DNA of 64,000 bases from Paraburkholderia domus (GCF_905220705.1 NZ_CAJNAT010000034.1:1-64000); one strand, 5' to 3'. Counted from the first letter of the stretch, positions 53,001 to 62,048 are shown. Notes: generated by a model not told the origin, from the letters alone. Numbers and translations are program-made.

Positions 53001-54894
53001 GGGCGCGCCATTGCAGCCGTATCCGGGTCAAGGCCAGCCGCAGATGCAAACACAGATGCCGCCGATGCAGCAGGCCCCACAACAGCAGTACAACGGGGGG
53101 TATCCGCAGCAGGCCGGCTACCCGCAACAAGCTGGATATCCTCAACAGGCGCAATATCAGCAGCAGGCGCCCTACCCGCAGCAGGCGCCGGACGGCTATG
53201 CGATCACGCCGTGGCCGATGTCGCCCGCGGCACGCGAAGCGCAAGCCAATGCCGGTTCAATGCAACAGCCGCGTTACACCGGCTCCGCGACGAATACGAA
53301 GCGCTCGACCAGCAAGAAGCAAAGCGCGCCGAAGAGCACCCCCAACGCGCAAGCCTATGCACAGGCACCGTATGGGCAAAGCCAAGGCTATCCGCAGCAG
53401 CAACAGCCCTACTACGGCCAGCAGCCTTATCCGCAGCAACAACAGGGCTATGCGCAACAGCCCTATCAACCGTATCCGCCGCAGCAGGCTTACGGTCAGC
53501 AACCCTATCAGCCGTATCCGAATCAGGGCTCGGGTTATTACGCGCAGCAACAGCAGCCGTATATCCCGCAGCCGCCGACCGGTTATGCGCAGGCGTATTA
53601 CCCGCAACAACCCGGCGCGAACGGCAACGGCGGCAACTATTCGCAGCCGAATGTGGCCAACACGCAAACGCTCGGCGTGGCTGAAGAACTGGCGCAGGTC
53701 AATCGCGAACAGGCGAGCACCGTGTCGGGCGGGATCGTGTTCCGCAATCGCGAGGGCGAAGACGGCCTGTCGACGTTGACGGATATCGAAGCGCCCATTC
53801 AAGGGCGTATAAAGGCCGGCAATGGCCACATTGTCGTGACGGCGACCCCGGTTACGCTGGACGCCGGCACGGCCTCGGGCAATGTGTCGACGCTCGCGCG
53901 ATTTGGCGCGGGGTTATCCAATAGCACGTCCGCGGCGGCGGCGGTTGCCGGCAACAACATCTATGGCAGCCAGACCGCTAACGGCGTGGGGTTATCGCTC
54001 GGCTATGAAAGCCGTGGCTTTAGCGGCGATGTCGGCGTGACGCCGCTTGGTTTCCCCGAGAAGACCGTCGTGGCCGGCTTGCAATACAACGGCGCCATTA
54101 CTGACAAGGTGTCGTATTCACTGGCCGTCGCGCGCCGCGCGGTGACTGACAGCTTGCTGTCGTACGCCGGCGCGCGCGATTCGGGCTCCGGCCTCGAGTG
54201 GGGCGGCGTCACGTCCAATGGCGGACTCGGCAGCCTTGCATGGGATGACGGCACCAGTGGCCTGTATGTGAACGCCGCGTACCAGCACTACATGGGCGAT
54301 CACGTCGCGAGCAATAACGCGATCAAAGGCGGCGGCGGTGTTTACACGCGGCTGTTGAAGGATGCCGATCAGACCTTGACCATCGGCGTGAATACGACGC
54401 TGATGTCCTATGACAACAATCTGTCGTACTTCACCTATGGTCAGGGTGGATACTTCAGTCCGCAACAGTACGTGATCCTGAATTTGCCGGTAGAGTGGAC
54501 TGGGCGTAATGGCGCGTTTACCTATGACGTGAAGGGGTCGATCGGCGTGCAGCATTATCGGCAGGATGCATCGAATTACTTCCCGCTCAATGATGGCTCT
54601 ACCCGCCAGGGCGACGCGGCGGCGGAGGCCAAATTCATCGGCACGGGGGTGGATAGTGGTGCGGTTTATCCTGGGCAGAGTAAGACTGGGGTTTCTTATT
54701 CGCTTAGCGCGGTGGGGGAATATCAACTGGCGCCGCAGTTGGCGTTTGGGGCGACTGCGTCGCTCGGCAATGCTTATGAATATCGCGAGTGGCTTGCTGC
54801 TGTTTATGTGCGGTATAGCTTCAGTAAACAGACGGGCTTGCAGCCGTTTCCGCCTACGCCGCTCAGTTCGCCTTATTTGTCGTTGTCGAATTAG
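50086..54894 (+). CDS. bcsC: Cellulose export outer-membrane protein BcsC with a Y/Q/P-rich linker
   Basis: A 1602-aa BcsC. A signal peptide (about 1-31, ending DALAQ) is followed by many TPR units to about residue 850, including NPDDPWLRLDLARVYVRQGA. Next comes an about 330-residue low-complexity linker (about 870-1200) very rich in Gln, Tyr and Pro with YPQQ repeats. The C-terminal BCSC_C beta-barrel (about 1205-1600) ends in YVRYSFSKQ followed by a short tail. The TPRs scaffold the periplasm and the barrel exports the glucan. Usual BcsC is 1150-1350 aa, so most of the excess length lies in the linker. The true start is the ATG at 50086 inside the bcsZ stop; an upstream in-frame ORF start at 49876 is out of context. 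Confidence 0.93.
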   Translation: MRLSALALSLRFALSLTAVCCVATASPDALAQDSKDPLSVLIDQGKYWQSHHRGDLAEQAWQKVLRIDPKQPDALFGMGMVLADRKDGAGAQQYLARLKAVAPNYPNMDELGRRLGESSLRDQTVNDARRLAQSGQSASAVQEYQRALNGKPATPELQLEYYQALSATPQGWDQARRGLEQLTRDNPDDPRYALAYAQHLTYRDVTRRDGIARLQKLAADSTVGASAKKSWRQALLWLDARPSDAALYEAYLQAAPDDAAVKARFESMVQQDKAARDRAQENAAVDVRGRTVADGFAALDRGDLGTARAKFSSVLANSPNDTDALGGMGIAALKQEKFAEARNYLERASRSGNPARWKTALDSATYWTYTSDAIGARSNGEFAKAKSLFERAIALNPSDVTAQVLLGEMLLSNGDPVGAEQAYRMALRRQADNPDAIRGLVGALAAQGRGDEALQFANQLNSEQQSKAGGINRLRGEAQAAQARAAEARGDLGSARSLFEDALLNNPDDPWLRLDLARVYVRQGAVANARSMMDGLLAAHPDMTDALYASALLSAETQDWATGLAQLERIPVAQRTDAMTTLQHRLWVHQQADLATRMARNGQTQQALATLHAAEPVADNSPELIGVIATGYQQAGDPNRALGLVRSAMNAAPGNTDLLLQYAGILSATHQDAELGMVMRRLASMQLTPQQRTDFGNLNLGIVIKQCDTVRQRGDLASAYDVIAPWLAAMPDNPDLQAALGRLYSSAGDDRNALASYRVALQRKPDDLNLLQATIPAAVGAKQFSYAESLANQALAAAPGDPGVLATVGRMYRAEGKLSLASTYLQRSLVAANTPLMANAPRANAPGNVPRGWEVAMRRIGATPLPGTNPFEGKTATVSPTDADNAAFGQSGSNAARASLPYSQSSLPSQTVPNYPPPSQPAPYVAPYVAPYTAPTQPYAPNAAPTAVPYNAPSPGVNTGGYGQETNGSSQSGAPLQPYPGQGQPQMQTQMPPMQQAPQQQYNGGYPQQAGYPQQAGYPQQAQYQQQAPYPQQAPDGYAITPWPMSPAAREAQANAGSMQQPRYTGSATNTKRSTSKKQSAPKSTPNAQAYAQAPYGQSQGYPQQQQPYYGQQPYPQQQQGYAQQPYQPYPPQQAYGQQPYQPYPNQGSGYYAQQQQPYIPQPPTGYAQAYYPQQPGANGNGGNYSQPNVANTQTLGVAEELAQVNREQASTVSGGIVFRNREGEDGLSTLTDIEAPIQGRIKAGNGHIVVTATPVTLDAGTASGNVSTLARFGAGLSNSTSAAAAVAGNNIYGSQTANGVGLSLGYESRGFSGDVGVTPLGFPEKTVVAGLQYNGAITDKVSYSLAVARRAVTDSLLSYAGARDSGSGLEWGGVTSNGGLGSLAWDDGTSGLYVNAAYQHYMGDHVASNNAIKGGGGVYTRLLKDADQTLTIGVNTTLMSYDNNLSYFTYGQGGYFSPQQYVILNLPVEWTGRNGAFTYDVKGSIGVQHYRQDASNYFPLNDGSTRQGDAAAEAKFIGTGVDSGAVYPGQSKTGVSYSLSAVGEYQLAPQLAFGATASLGNAYEYREWLAAVYVRYSFSKQTGLQPFPPTPLSSPYLSLSN

Positions 54895-54938
54895 GGTTTT
54901 TGGCCTGCTCGGCGCTTTGTCTGTTTGCGTGTGGTGTT

Positions 54939-55612
54939 GGCCTTTCCTTGTTTTGTTAGTGGTCTATTAGCGTTGCCCCTGTGCGGGGCGGCACTTACTT
55001 TCTTTGCCGCCGCAAAGAAAGATAAGCAAAGAAAGCGGCTCAAACCGCCAGCTCATAAGCGAGTCCCTCGCGCAGTCACGGCAGTGGTGCATCTGGAATC
55101 CGTGCTCTCGCACATTCGGCGTCAGTGACAAAGCGTTCATCAGTTCCCACTCCGCACTGCGTGCGTCGCGGACGGGTCTACATGGGAAACCCGGAGCTTC
55201 GCTTCGCGCAGCGGGGCCATCGGCTTCGCCTCGGCAGAACCGCTCCTGCGCTCGTAGGCAAACCCGTGCTCCAAGTGATATTCCGGTGGCTTGAAATTGA
55301 AACCGCAGTAGCAGTGGCGGTAGCGGTGCAATGACGTGTCACGGTACCGGAAAAACCACGAGAACCCAAACTCAGCGGCAGGTTTTATGAAGTGCCCGTC
55401 GGCGCGCGCAGCGCCGCCGGAAGTATGACGGCTTTGTCACCAGGGCTGAATGTGCGAGGGCACAGATTCCAGATGCACCACTACCGCGACTGTGCGGGGG
55501 ACCCGCTTATGAGCTGGCGGGTTGAGCCGCTTTCTTTGCGGCGCCAAAGAAAGTAAGTGCCGCCCCGCACAGGGGCAACGCTAATAGACCAATAGCAATT
55601 CAAGGAAAGGCC
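54939..55612. repeat. Large inverted-repeat element, copy 2 (opposite orientation to copy 1)
   Basis: The ends again read GGCCTTTCCTTG inward, with long complementary arms containing GCCCCTGTGCGGGGC, a hairpin with CTTTCTTTGC/GCAAAGAAAG (54998-55021), and GTGGTGCATCTGGAATC. Its reverse complement aligns with copy 1 through the arms and into the asymmetric centre (TACTTCCGGCGGCGCTGCGC is shared), but carries roughly 100 bp extra in the middle. It begins 44 bp after the bcsC stop. No protein-coding potential is supported. Confidence 0.88.
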
Positions 55613-55906
55613 AAAAAACCACACCAAGGCACCCCCCATGTGCCCTTCTTTCCGCTATTCACCGCACCTCTTAAAACAGCCAGGTAAAACTTGTCAACCC
55701 TCTCCCGCACACTGTTCGGCTAAACCCGTAAAGCCCCCCCGGTGCGGTCACCGGCCCCCCGTTGTAGCCTACAATTATTCCTGCCGCATGGCCGCTTCGC
55801 CCCCGCGTCGCACAGCAGAAGACTCATTCCGCCTTCAGCGGAACATCCATGCGCCCGGGGCAAAGTGGGAACACACTCATCGACGTGACCTCTGTGGAGC
55901 GCAGCA
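55613..55906. promoter_or_regulatory. Region upstream of the hybrid histidine kinase
   Basis: 294 bp between the repeat element and the kinase gene. TACAAT at 55770-55775 overlaps the inverted repeat TTGTAgccTACAA (55762-55774) and could be a -10 element, with a poor -35. A small ORF starting at 55638 has no Shine-Dalgarno and overlaps the kinase, so it is not called. Confidence 0.3.
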
Positions 55907-58588
55907 ATGCCATTTCCGGCTCAAGATCATGGCTGCCCCGGCTGGAACGGGGAAATGGCGCGGCGCATCAGCGAATTCGACTGGCCCGCAACCAACCTCG
56001 GCGCGATAGAAAACTGGCCGCGCAGCCTGACCGCCACCGTTCAAATGCTGCTGGCCTCGCCCGTGCCCCTCGTGCTTCTATGGGGCAAACCAGGCTACAT
56101 GATCTACAACGACGCCTACGCGATATTCGCGGGCGGACGGCATCCGTATCTGCTCGGCTGTCCGGTCGAACACGGCTGGCCGGAGGTCGCCGAATTCAAC
56201 CGTCATGTGATGACGACTTGCCTCGCCGGCGGCACCCTCTCCTATCGCGACAAGGAACTGGTCCTGCTGCGCGACGGCAAGCCTGAAGACGTCTGGATGG
56301 ACCTCTACTACAGCCCTGTCGCCGACGACAGCGGTGCACCCGCGGGCGTGCTCGCGGTGGTCGTCGAAACCACCGCGCGCGTGCTGACCGAACGCTGGCG
56401 GCAACATGCCGAAACGGAACTGCGCGAGACCAACGAACGGCTGCAACTCGCGCTCAATACCGGCGCCGTGCTCGGTACATGGGTGCTCGACGTGCGCACG
56501 GGCACCGTCACCGGCGACGAACGTTTCGCACGCACTTTTTCGTTTCCACTGGAAGAGGCGGCAAAAGGCGTCGAGCGCCATACCGCGGCGCAAGTCATCC
56601 ATCCGGACGACAAGTCGCTCAACGACCGCCTGACGAGCGAAGCGATACGCACCGGCCAGCCGTTTCGCGCCGAGTACCGGATTCGCCGGCCCGATGGCGA
56701 CTATATGTGGGTGCAGGCGAACGGTCAGTGCGAGTTCGACGAACTTGGGGAGCCAACTCGCTTCCCCGGCGTGCTGATCGACATCCACGAACGCAAGATC
56801 GCCGAACAATCGCTGCGCCAGTTGACCGAAACGCTTGAACAACGCGTCGCCGATGAGGTCGCGGCACGGGCGCTCGCCGAAGAGCAGTTGCGCCAGGCTC
56901 AAAAGATGGAAGCGATCGGCAGCCTCACAGGCGGCGTCGCGCACGACTTCAACAACGTGCTGCAGGTGATCAACGGCAATCTGCAGATGCTTGCCGCCGA
57001 CGCCGATGGCAATCCGGCCACGCTGCGGCGTTTGTCCGCCGCGACCGATGCCGTCAGACGCGGTGCGAAACTGGCCGCCCATCTGCTCGCCTTCGCGCGG
57101 CGCCAGCCGCTCTCGCCTACCGTACTGAATCCGCGCCGCCTGCTCACCGGCATGAGCGAAATGTTGCATCGCGCGCTCGGCGAGACCGTCAAGATCGAAA
57201 CGGTGTTGAGCGACGACCTGTGGCATGTTCAGGCCGATCGCAATCAACTCGAAAACGCGCTGCTCAATCTCGCGATCAATGCGCGCGACGCCATGCAAGC
57301 CGATGGCACGCTCACCGTAAGCGCGACAAATCGCCTGCTGGACCAAGCGTTTTGCCGCGGCAAGCCAGAGCTCTCGCCGGGCGAATACGTGGTGTTCTCG
57401 GTGACCGACACCGGCACCGGCATGAAGCCCGAAATTCTGGAACACGTGTTCGAACCGTTCTTCACGACCAAGCCCGACGGCCATGGCACCGGCCTCGGCT
57501 TAAGCATGGTGTTCGGTTTCGTCAGACAAAGCGGTGGTCACACGGTGATCGACAGCGAAGTGGGACGCGGCACCACCGTCTCGCTGTTTTTCCCGCGCTG
57601 CTGCGAGCCGGAAACAGTCGAAGCCGTCGATCAGACCACGGCGCCGGCAGGCGGCGGCGAAACGATTCTGGTAGTCGAAGATGATGCGGATGTGCGCCTG
57701 ACCGCCGTCGAAATGCTCGCGCAACTCGGCTATAAAGTGCTGACTGCGTCGAGTGGCGACGCGGCGCTCGAATTCATCGATAGCGATGTGCCGATCGATC
57801 TGCTGTTTACCGATGTCGTGATGCCCGGCCACGTGAAAAGCGTCGAACTGGCGCAACGCGCGGCGTCGCGCTCGCCGGCGGTACCGACACTCTTCACCTC
57901 CGGCTACACGCGCGACGAGATCGTCCATCACGGCAAGCTCGACGCCGGCATCACGCTGCTCTCCAAGCCTTACCGGCGCGACGATCTCGCGCGCAAAGTA
58001 CGCGGCGTATTGCGCGCGGGCGTCACCGGCGTGAGCGACGGGCAGATCGCCCCCTGCGTGCCACGCACAGTCTACGATCCAGGCAGTACATCCGAAGCTT
58101 CCGATCCGCGCGAAAACCTGCACGAATCCGCCCTTTCGGCAGATGATTCGCTGGCCAACTCTCCGACGATATCGCTGGTGGATTCCACGGCAAGTCCGCC
58201 GTCACACCAGGCCGGCATGCCCGCTCGCGTGCTGCTGGTCGAAGACGACGCCGATTCGCGCGACGCGCTCAGTGACCTGCTCGGCGCGCTGGGTCTCGAT
58301 TGCACGGCGGTCGCGAGCGCCGAAGAAGCATTGCCGCTCGCGCTCGTGCAACGTTACGACGTGCTGTTCACGGACCTGACGTTGCCCGGCATGTCCGGCG
58401 ACAACCTGGCGCGCGCCGTGCTGCGTCAGCAACCGGACATCCGCGTGTTGCTGGTATCCGGCTATGGCGAGAGCGCCGAGATCGGCGACACCATCCTCGG
58501 TGCACGGCTGCTCGGCAAGCCGTTCGATATCTCACAGCTGCGGCGCGAACTCGCGGAGTGGCTCGATCATACGGAGGCGGCTTCCTAG
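55907..58588 (+). CDS. Hybrid sensor histidine kinase with two PAS and two receiver domains
   Basis: An 893-aa soluble kinase. The order is a PAS-like domain (about 20-155, beginning FDWPATNLGAIENWP), a second PAS_3-type domain (about 180-300), HisKA with the phosphorylatable histidine in TGGVAHDFNNVLQ (about 346), HATPase (LNLAINARDAM, DTGTGM, GTGLGLSMV), receiver 1 (about 585-705, Asp in LLFTDVVMPG) and receiver 2 (about 765-885, Asp in VLFTDLTLPGMSG). No transmembrane segment is visible, so it senses a cytoplasmic signal. No separate response regulator is adjacent. GGAG lies seven bases before the ATG at 55907. Confidence 0.93.
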   Translation: MPFPAQDHGCPGWNGEMARRISEFDWPATNLGAIENWPRSLTATVQMLLASPVPLVLLWGKPGYMIYNDAYAIFAGGRHPYLLGCPVEHGWPEVAEFNRHVMTTCLAGGTLSYRDKELVLLRDGKPEDVWMDLYYSPVADDSGAPAGVLAVVVETTARVLTERWRQHAETELRETNERLQLALNTGAVLGTWVLDVRTGTVTGDERFARTFSFPLEEAAKGVERHTAAQVIHPDDKSLNDRLTSEAIRTGQPFRAEYRIRRPDGDYMWVQANGQCEFDELGEPTRFPGVLIDIHERKIAEQSLRQLTETLEQRVADEVAARALAEEQLRQAQKMEAIGSLTGGVAHDFNNVLQVINGNLQMLAADADGNPATLRRLSAATDAVRRGAKLAAHLLAFARRQPLSPTVLNPRRLLTGMSEMLHRALGETVKIETVLSDDLWHVQADRNQLENALLNLAINARDAMQADGTLTVSATNRLLDQAFCRGKPELSPGEYVVFSVTDTGTGMKPEILEHVFEPFFTTKPDGHGTGLGLSMVFGFVRQSGGHTVIDSEVGRGTTVSLFFPRCCEPETVEAVDQTTAPAGGGETILVVEDDADVRLTAVEMLAQLGYKVLTASSGDAALEFIDSDVPIDLLFTDVVMPGHVKSVELAQRAASRSPAVPTLFTSGYTRDEIVHHGKLDAGITLLSKPYRRDDLARKVRGVLRAGVTGVSDGQIAPCVPRTVYDPGSTSEASDPRENLHESALSADDSLANSPTISLVDSTASPPSHQAGMPARVLLVEDDADSRDALSDLLGALGLDCTAVASAEEALPLALVQRYDVLFTDLTLPGMSGDNLARAVLRQQPDIRVLLVSGYGESAEIGDTILGARLLGKPFDISQLRRELAEWLDHTEAAS

Positions 58589-58624
58589 GCTCGCCCGCTT
58601 CGTGCAACCGAAAGGACTATGCCG

Positions 58625-59536
58625 ATGGACATCCGCTGCGGGACCGCCGGCTGGACCGACAAGACGCTGATTGCCTGCAAGCGTTTCTATCCGCGCGGCA
58701 GCAGCAGCGCTGAGGCCCGGCTGCGCTTTTACGCATCGCAGTTTCCGCTGGTCGAAGTCGATTCGGCCTACTACGCGATGCCGTCTGCGAGCAATGCGCA
58801 GTTGTGGAGCGAGCGCACGCCGGAAGATTTCACCTTCAACTTCAAGGCGTTTCGCCTTTTCACCGGGCATCAGACTTCGCCCGACGTCCTGCCGAAAGAC
58901 ATTGCGATGGCGCTGCCGGAAGGCATCACGGGTCCGCGCAAGAAGAACGTCTATTACCGCGACGTGCCCGCCGAGATCCTGGATGAACTATGGCGGCGCT
59001 ATCTGGAAGCACTGGAACCGCTGCGCGCGAGCGGCCGGCTCGGTGCGGTGCTGTTCCAGTTCGCGCCGTGGATCACGCGCGCGACGGACGGTCTCGCCCT
59101 CGTCGATGAATGCCGGGCGCGGATGGCGGGCTACATGGTGGCCGCCGAGTTTCGCAATCAGTCCTGGTTCGACGATCAGCACGCGCAATGGACGCTCGAC
59201 TTTCTGCGCGAGCGCGGCCTCGTCCATGTGATCGTCGACGCCCCGCCGGATGTGACGAACCGCGTGCACACCGTGTGGGAAGCGACCCATCCCGCGCTCG
59301 CGATGGTGCGTTTGCATGGCCGCAATACGCAGACGTGGAGTGCGACGGGCGCGGCGAGCGCCGCCGATCGTTTCGATTACGACTACAACGACGACGAGCT
59401 GGCCGAATTGGCCTCCTCGATTCGCGCAATCGCGACGCGGGCCGGCCGCACTCACGTGATTTTCAACAACTGCTTCGAAGACCAGGGGCAGCGTAATGCG
59501 AGGACGCTGATGGGTCTTCTGGGTAACGCAAGCTGA
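58625..59536 (+). CDS. DUF72 family protein
   Basis: A 303-aa protein of the DUF72/YecE family, a TIM-barrel-like fold of unknown biochemical function. Typical parts are the start MDIRCGTAGWTD, the FYASQFPLVEVDSAYYAMPS stretch (about 38-57), FTFNFKAFRLFTGHQ and the C-terminal HVIFNNCFEDQGQRNARTL. AAGGA lies eight bases before the ATG at 58625; an ATG two codons upstream is too close to it. It is 36 bp after the histidine kinase and may be co-transcribed. No function is proposed. Confidence 0.9.
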   Translation: MDIRCGTAGWTDKTLIACKRFYPRGSSSAEARLRFYASQFPLVEVDSAYYAMPSASNAQLWSERTPEDFTFNFKAFRLFTGHQTSPDVLPKDIAMALPEGITGPRKKNVYYRDVPAEILDELWRRYLEALEPLRASGRLGAVLFQFAPWITRATDGLALVDECRARMAGYMVAAEFRNQSWFDDQHAQWTLDFLRERGLVHVIVDAPPDVTNRVHTVWEATHPALAMVRLHGRNTQTWSATGAASAADRFDYDYNDDELAELASSIRAIATRAGRTHVIFNNCFEDQGQRNARTLMGLLGNAS

Positions 59537-59584
59537 TCGCCAACAGCGGTCTCAATCACTAAGCCCCGAGTATGGCGACGGCTG

Positions 59585-60805
59585 CTATCGCCTGTATCCA
59601 TCGGTCAGCGTCGCGAGGAAAGCTGCGACATCGTCGATATCCCGCTCCGTCCAGACCGGCCGTTCACCTTGTTTGCGCGTGAGCGGCTCGTCGGTGGTAT
59701 CGACGTTCACGCGCAGCGCGACCGGCAGGTCGTTGAATTTGTCGACCTTGCCGTGGGCGTCTTTCGGGTACCACTTCGCCGGATTCGTATCGCGCTGAAC
59801 GTAAAAACGCAGTGCGTCCTTCAGCGTATGGAAGCGGCCGTTGTGGAAGAACACCTGCCGCGTCGCCGTGTTACGCAGCGACACCGACTTGAAGAGTCCA
59901 CAGTTGCTTTTGTCGCTCGACTGATCGGTACGCAGCGGCCCACACAAACCCATGTCGAAGTACTTCGGATCTGCGTTCGCACGCAACTCCGGATTGCGCG
60001 GCACACCGAGCGCCTGAAAGTTGAAGTCGGTGAAAAGCGGATGAGAGCCGTCGACACCCGATTGGTCGATATGGCACGAGGCGCAATTGCCCCCCGTCGG
60101 ATCGTCGAATAGCCTTTTGCCCCGCAACTCGCGAGCCGTCAGTTGGACCTTGCCATCGAGGTAGTAATCGAACTTGCTGGTGTATGGATGAAAGCTCAGG
60201 TCTTCAAGTTCGAAGCGCTCGATGGCATACATCGCCTGCGCAAACGCCCTGGTGGGGTCGGCGAAGATGTTCTGCCCGAACACGTCCCTGAAGCGCGCGG
60301 CATACGGCGCCTGCTCCAGTTTCGCGAGCACCGCCACGGGGTTCCTGTTGGCCATCTCGTCCGGATTGAACAGCGGGAAACTCGCCTGATCGTGCAGACG
60401 GTTGAAGCGCCCGTCCCAGCCGAAACCGCCAACCGGTGCGTTGTCCGTCTCGCTCAGGCGCTCGGACATGCTGGCCGCCTGGGCATGGCTCCACATCGGC
60501 GTGCGGTTCAGCACGTAGCGCAGGCTCGGTACAGCCCGCGTGCCTTGCGAGTGCATGTCCGGGCCACCCAGTTGCGCCGCCAGACCGTTGGGCGGCCCGT
60601 ACGCGTGCGACGGGCTATGACAGCTCGCGCACGACATCTTGCCCGAGGCCGACAACGAAGGATCGAAAAACATCAGTTTGCCGAGCGCCGCGGCGTCGCT
60701 GTAGACGGACGGCGCCTCGTTCTGCGCCGCGCCCACTGCCATCGGCAGGACTACGGCGCCCGCCAGTACAGCGAGCGCTGCGAATCTCATTACGGAAACC
60801 ATCAT
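59585..60805 (-). CDS. Di-heme cytochrome c peroxidase family protein (MauG/CcpA superfamily)
   Basis: A 406-aa exported protein. A signal peptide (about 1-27) precedes two heme c sites, MSCASCHSPSH (about 57-67) and GGNCASCHIDQ (about 239-249). Between them are FGWDGRFNRL, typical of the family, and later FFHNGRFHTLKDAL. Family members reduce hydrogen peroxide or, as in MauG, oxidise other proteins. This one is longer than classical CcpA and carries extra loops. It begins 4 bp after the stop of the phosphoesterase lipoprotein gene, so the two are translationally coupled. Confidence 0.9.
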   Translation of the reverse strand: MMVSVMRFAALAVLAGAVVLPMAVGAAQNEAPSVYSDAAALGKLMFFDPSLSASGKMSCASCHSPSHAYGPPNGLAAQLGGPDMHSQGTRAVPSLRYVLNRTPMWSHAQAASMSERLSETDNAPVGGFGWDGRFNRLHDQASFPLFNPDEMANRNPVAVLAKLEQAPYAARFRDVFGQNIFADPTRAFAQAMYAIERFELEDLSFHPYTSKFDYYLDGKVQLTARELRGKRLFDDPTGGNCASCHIDQSGVDGSHPLFTDFNFQALGVPRNPELRANADPKYFDMGLCGPLRTDQSSDKSNCGLFKSVSLRNTATRQVFFHNGRFHTLKDALRFYVQRDTNPAKWYPKDAHGKVDKFNDLPVALRVNVDTTDEPLTRKQGERPVWTERDIDDVAAFLATLTDGYRR

Positions 60806-60809
60806 TGGT

Positions 60810-62042
60810 TTAGAGGTTCGTAAAGATGTCGTTGCCGAACCCGGCCAGACCGGCCTGCCCCGCGTAGCCCAGATAACCTAGCCGGAAGATGTCTTCAATG
60901 CTCTTGAGCATCGAGTAGTGGTTGTACTGCACCGTCGACACCGTGCCCGGCTTGATGAACTTCGAGATCATGACCGCGCCAGTCTGGTCGCCGCCGAAGC
61001 TCTGCTTGGTCAGATTGATCGTCGCGCCCTTGTACGACAGTGACGAAGTCGACGGGAACGCCGGCAGGTTCGGACCCGGCTGCTGGCTGCAACAGGTTGT
61101 ACCCGCAAAGGTCAATTGCGTTTGGCCCGGCGAGGGCTGGGTCACCGACGCATAGCTGCTTTCGTCGAAGTTGATGATCAACAGACCGTCCTGCTGGAAC
61201 GCCGGCGAGGCGGTGATAATCGGCACCCACTTCTGCAGGAATGCGTTTGCGCTCGTCAGGCCGCCCGGCTGGCCGTTCACGCACGGCGAATCATGACCGT
61301 CGTCGCACAGGCTCGGCGTAATCAGGTTGAAGTTGGCCGTGGTGGAGATCGATTGCAGATCGGACGTGAGCTTGTTCAGGTTCACGACGTTCTGGCCGCA
61401 ATCGGGCGAATCGATGATCGAGTGGAAATACATGAACGGGTTGTGACGCGTCGCGTACTGATCGCCCAGCGGTACGGCTGCGCTCGGCGCTTCGGCCGAT
61501 TGTGTCAGGTCGGTCGTGTTGAGTGCCGGGTGGCCGCACGTCGCAGCTTCGCGCGTCGGGTCGTTGCCCATGTCGTCTTCATAGCCCTTCCAGGTGTAGC
61601 CCGCAGCCTTCAGCTGGTCCGGCAGCGTCTTGACGCTGGCCGGATACACGCAACCCGAGCCGATCGCCTGACCGTCAGGCGTCATACCGGTGAGCTTGAA
61701 ATCCTGGTAGATCGGGCAATCGTTATCCGTTTCCGGCGTCGGCGCCTGACCGCTGATCATCGAGATATAGTTGTCGAGGCTCACGTGCCCCGTGCCGTAG
61801 TACTGCTGCACCAGCGCGCCTTGCGACGCCAGCGTCTGCGACAGATACGGCGCCTTGCTGTTCGCGCCGAACGTGGTCGCGTAGTTTTCGTTTTCGAGCG
61901 TGATGACGAAGACGTGCTTGATCTGTTGCTGCCCGGTCACATTGAGCGACGAGGACGACGAGCCGCACGCGGCGACAATAACGCCAACCAAGGCAGCAGA
62001 AATAGCAGCGAAAAGTGTGCGCATCCAGGTGCGGTTTGACAT
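60810..62042 (-). CDS. Lipoprotein phosphoesterase (AcpA/phospholipase C-type family)
   Basis: A 410-aa protein of the phosphoesterase family PF04185-like (acid phosphatase/phospholipase C). A lipoprotein signal ends at Cys26 (VGVIVAAC, followed by GSSSSSLNVTGQ). Catalytic-type motifs are HVFVITLENENYATTFG, the TGHVSLDNYISMISGQ loop, and the second metal site GLLIINFDESSY. Numerous cysteines outside the lipobox suggest disulfides in the periplasm or outside. The ATG at 62042 has GGGA six bases upstream; an ATG at 62048 is almost on top of it. The natural substrate is unknown. It is coupled to the di-heme peroxidase gene. Confidence 0.87.
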   Translation of the reverse strand: MSNRTWMRTLFAAISAALVGVIVAACGSSSSSLNVTGQQQIKHVFVITLENENYATTFGANSKAPYLSQTLASQGALVQQYYGTGHVSLDNYISMISGQAPTPETDNDCPIYQDFKLTGMTPDGQAIGSGCVYPASVKTLPDQLKAAGYTWKGYEDDMGNDPTREAATCGHPALNTTDLTQSAEAPSAAVPLGDQYATRHNPFMYFHSIIDSPDCGQNVVNLNKLTSDLQSISTTANFNLITPSLCDDGHDSPCVNGQPGGLTSANAFLQKWVPIITASPAFQQDGLLIINFDESSYASVTQPSPGQTQLTFAGTTCCSQQPGPNLPAFPSTSSLSYKGATINLTKQSFGGDQTGAVMISKFIKPGTVSTVQYNHYSMLKSIEDIFRLGYLGYAGQAGLAGFGNDIFTNL

Positions 62043-62048
62043 TCCCAT

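Noticed and set aside
51022..53244. A 740-codon open frame antisense to bcsC
   Set aside because: It is Arg-rich, has no recognisable domain, and lies opposite a clear BcsC; such frames are common in high-GC DNA.
55638..56009. 123-codon ORF upstream of the histidine kinase
   Set aside because: No ribosome-binding site, overlaps the kinase start, and the composition is unlike neighbouring genes.
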